A program made the translations under genes and the position numbers. Source: Fimenecus sp045613065 (lineage in GTDB: Bacteria > Bacillota > Clostridia > Oscillospirales > Acutalibacteraceae). From it: a stretch of DNA of 42,684 nt. The stretch is from positions 1 to 42,684 of the forward strand of contig JAZLAH010000018.1 of the NCBI GenBank assembly GCA_045613065.1. The letters run 5' to 3'. A model generated the notes under the pieces. It had not been told where the DNA came from. It searched no databases and saw only the letters and a list, made by a program, of their open reading frames with translations. Below, in pieces: positions 41,159 to 42,684 of the stretch (position 1 is its first letter; the number at the start of each line of letters is the position of its first letter).

Positions 41159-41626
41159 ATGGCAGAAACATTACTCACATTGGAAGGTCTTAAGGAACTT
41201 GAGGCTGAACTTGAACAATTAAAAGTTGAGGGCAGAAAAGAAGCTGCTGAAAAAATCAAGATTGCAAAGAGCTTTGGTGACTTGTCAGAAAACAGTGAAT
41301 ATGACGAGGCTATGAATGACCAGGCTAAGCTCGAAGCTCGTATCAGTGAAATTGAGCACATTCTCAAAACTGCAAAGGTTCTTGATGTTGATGCTCTCGG
41401 TAACGAAAATGTTCATATCGGTTCAACAGTTAAGCTTACAGATAAAAAGAAAAAGACATACACATATACAATCGTAGGTTTTGCTCAGGCAGACCCAGCA
41501 GCAGGTAAAATTTCAGACGAATCACCTGTTGGTAAAGCACTTATTGGTCATAAAAAGGGCGATAAAGTTACTGTTGAAGTACCAAACGGTACACTTGAAT
41601 TCAAAATCGTAGAAATCACAAGATAA
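41159..41626 (+). CDS. greA: Transcription elongation factor GreA
   Basis: A 155-aa factor that rescues backtracked RNA polymerase by stimulating transcript cleavage. The N-terminal coiled coil (about 1-75) carries the acidic tip GDLSENSEYDEA, and the C-terminal FKBP-like domain (about 80-155) has the usual IGSTVKL and SPVGKALIGHKKGD stretches. ATG 41159 has AAAAGGAG eight bases upstream. lysS follows after 10 bp, the usual greA-lysS pair. Confidence 0.97.
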   Translation: MAETLLTLEGLKELEAELEQLKVEGRKEAAEKIKIAKSFGDLSENSEYDEAMNDQAKLEARISEIEHILKTAKVLDVDALGNENVHIGSTVKLTDKKKKTYTYTIVGFAQADPAAGKISDESPVGKALIGHKKGDKVTVEVPNGTLEFKIVEITR

Positions 41627-41636
41627 GGTGAATAAA

Positions 41637-42684
41637 ATGGCAGATAATATTAAGCAGAATCAGCCTGAACTTGATTTAGGCGAACAGCAAAGAATCCGTC
41701 AGGAAAAGCTCAAGGCATTACAGGAAGAGGGTAAGGACCCATTTGTAATCACAAAATATGACCAGACACATCATAGTGCTGACGTTAAGGATAATTTTGA
41801 TGAACTTGAAGGTAAGGTAGTACGAGTTGCAGGTCGTATGATGTCAAAACGTGTTATGGGTAAGGCATCATTCTGTAACATTCAGGACCTTAAAGGTAAT
41901 ATCCAGTCATACGTTGCAAGAGATAGCATCGGTGAAGAGGATTATAAAGGCTTCAAAAAGCTTGATATCGGTGATATTATCGGTATCGAGGGTGAAGTTT
42001 TCAGAACAAAAACAGGTGAAATTTCAATCCACGCAACTGCTGTAACTCTTCTTTCAAAGAGCTTGCAGATTCTTCCTGAAAAATTCCACGGTCTTACAAA
42101 TACTGATATGAGATATCGTCAGCGTTACATTGACCTTATTATGAATCAGGAATCAAAACAGACTCTTATCAACCGTTCAAAGATTATCAGTGCAGTACGT
42201 AAATATCTTGATGGCGAAGGCTTTATGGAAGTTGAAACACCAATGCTTGTTTACAATGCAGGTGGTGCAGCAGCAAGACCATTCGAAACACATTTCAATG
42301 CTCTTGATACTGATATTAAACTTCGTATTTCTCTTGAGCTTTACTTAAAGCGTCTTATTGTTGGCGGTATGGAAAGAGTTTACGAAATTGGTCGTGTTTT
42401 CCGTAACGAAGGTCTTGACACTCGTCATAACCCCGAGTTTACTCTTATGGAGCTCTATCAGGCATACACCGATTACCACGGCATGATGGATTTAACTGAA
42501 AATCTTTACCGTTATGTAGCACAAGAAGTGCTTGGCACAACAAAAATTGTTTTCAATGGTATTGAAATGGATTTAGGTAAGCCATTTGAAAGAATCACAA
42601 TGCTTGACGCTGTTAAAAAGTATTCAGGTGTTGACTTTAATGAAATCAACTCAACAGAAGAGGCTCATGCAGTTGCAAAAGAGC
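41637..42684 (+). CDS. lysS: Lysyl-tRNA synthetase, class II (3' truncated)
   Basis: Charges tRNA-Lys with lysine. The frame is open to the right edge; 349 codons of about 500 are present. Visible parts are the N-terminal helix, the OB-fold anticodon-binding domain (about 55-150), motif 1 around MRYRQRYIDL and VETPML (about 155-205) and motif 2 in YEIGRVFRNEGLDTRHNPEF (about 248-267). Motif 3 lies outside. AAGGTG is six bases before the ATG, and greA is just upstream. Confidence 0.96.
   Translation, partial: MADNIKQNQPELDLGEQQRIRQEKLKALQEEGKDPFVITKYDQTHHSADVKDNFDELEGKVVRVAGRMMSKRVMGKASFCNIQDLKGNIQSYVARDSIGEEDYKGFKKLDIGDIIGIEGEVFRTKTGEISIHATAVTLLSKSLQILPEKFHGLTNTDMRYRQRYIDLIMNQESKQTLINRSKIISAVRKYLDGEGFMEVETPMLVYNAGGAAARPFETHFNALDTDIKLRISLELYLKRLIVGGMERVYEIGRVFRNEGLDTRHNPEFTLMELYQAYTDYHGMMDLTENLYRYVAQEVLGTTKIVFNGIEMDLGKPFERITMLDAVKKYSGVDFNEINSTEEAHAVAKE

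Noticed and set aside
41851..42045. 64-codon ORF near the right end
   Set aside because: It is an out-of-frame shadow within lysS, whose own frame is open to the window edge.
1..42684. tRNA, rRNA, SRP RNA or riboswitch genes
   Set aside because: No cloverleaf, conserved rRNA segment or known riboswitch core was recognised by reading; a covariance-model scan (Infernal/tRNAscan) would be decisive.

Overview
This window looks like chromosomal DNA from an anaerobic, low-G+C, endospore-forming Gram-positive bacterium of the Clostridia, most like the Ruminococcaceae/Oscillospiraceae. Three things point there. The gene orders are typical of Firmicutes (murE-murF-mraY-ftsW-murG-murA-ftsQ-ftsZ; yqfC-yqfD-phoH-ybeY-dgkA-era-yqzL-recO; ylxM-ffh-rpsP-khpA-rimM-trmD). 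Sporulation genes are present (a SpoVD-type PBP, ylbJ, yqfC, yqfD). A small secreted protein combines a cohesin-like domain with a dockerin, as in cellulosome-forming ruminococci. The DNA is AT-rich by eye. All genes but two are on the + strand, and many overlap by a few bases. I saw no rRNA, tRNA, CRISPR array, phage or transposase gene.

Layout. 1-11.4 kb: division and cell-wall (dcw) cluster, from a 5'-truncated PBP to ftsZ; murD is absent from its usual place between mraY and ftsW, and there is no ftsA before ftsZ. 11.5-13.6 kb: two secreted proteins with cohesin-like folds. 13.6-14.9 kb: the only minus-strand genes, ylbJ and a small four-Cys protein. 15.0-22.7 kb: yqfC to mutS2, including the short gene yqzL overlapping recO. 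22.7-26.8 kb: a putative lipoprotein, then the SRP/ribosome-maturation group. 26.8-33.9 kb: polysaccharide deacetylase, HPr, uvrC, gph, rsmD, coaD, a coiled-coil protein, a DUF4830-like protein and a pseudouridine synthase. 34.1-35.1 kb: a PucR-type regulator. 35.15-35.8 kb: a 670-bp non-coding region rich in repeats and hairpins. 35.8-40.3 kb: ftsE-ftsX, an EnvC-like M23 protein and an S41 protease homologue. 40.3-42.7 kb: an unknown protein, greA and a 3'-truncated lysS.

How the genes work together. The first block makes the lipid-linked peptidoglycan precursor (MurE, MurF, MraY, MurG, MurA) and the septal machine (FtsW, PBP, FtsQ, FtsZ). FtsEX with the coiled-coil M23 protein is expected to control septal wall hydrolysis. 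The middle blocks serve ribosome maturation (YbeY, Era, RimM, TrmD, RsmD, RsuA-type synthase), protein targeting (Ffh) and DNA repair (RecO, MutS2, UvrC).

Most notable observations: (1) the S41 homologue beside ftsEX has lost both catalytic residues (Ser to Gly, Lys to Asn, at the canonical 25-residue spacing); (2) in two places a terminator hairpin's 3' arm is also the Shine-Dalgarno sequence of the next gene, with the T-run as spacer to the ATG; (3) a consensus promoter before ylxM-ffh fires into the middle of the upstream gene's terminator hairpin; (4) a dense repeat region lies before ftsE; (5) a Cys/His-bounded aromatic C-terminal tail on the second secreted protein could be an undescribed surface module; (6) PhoH has Gly in place of the Walker B Asp.
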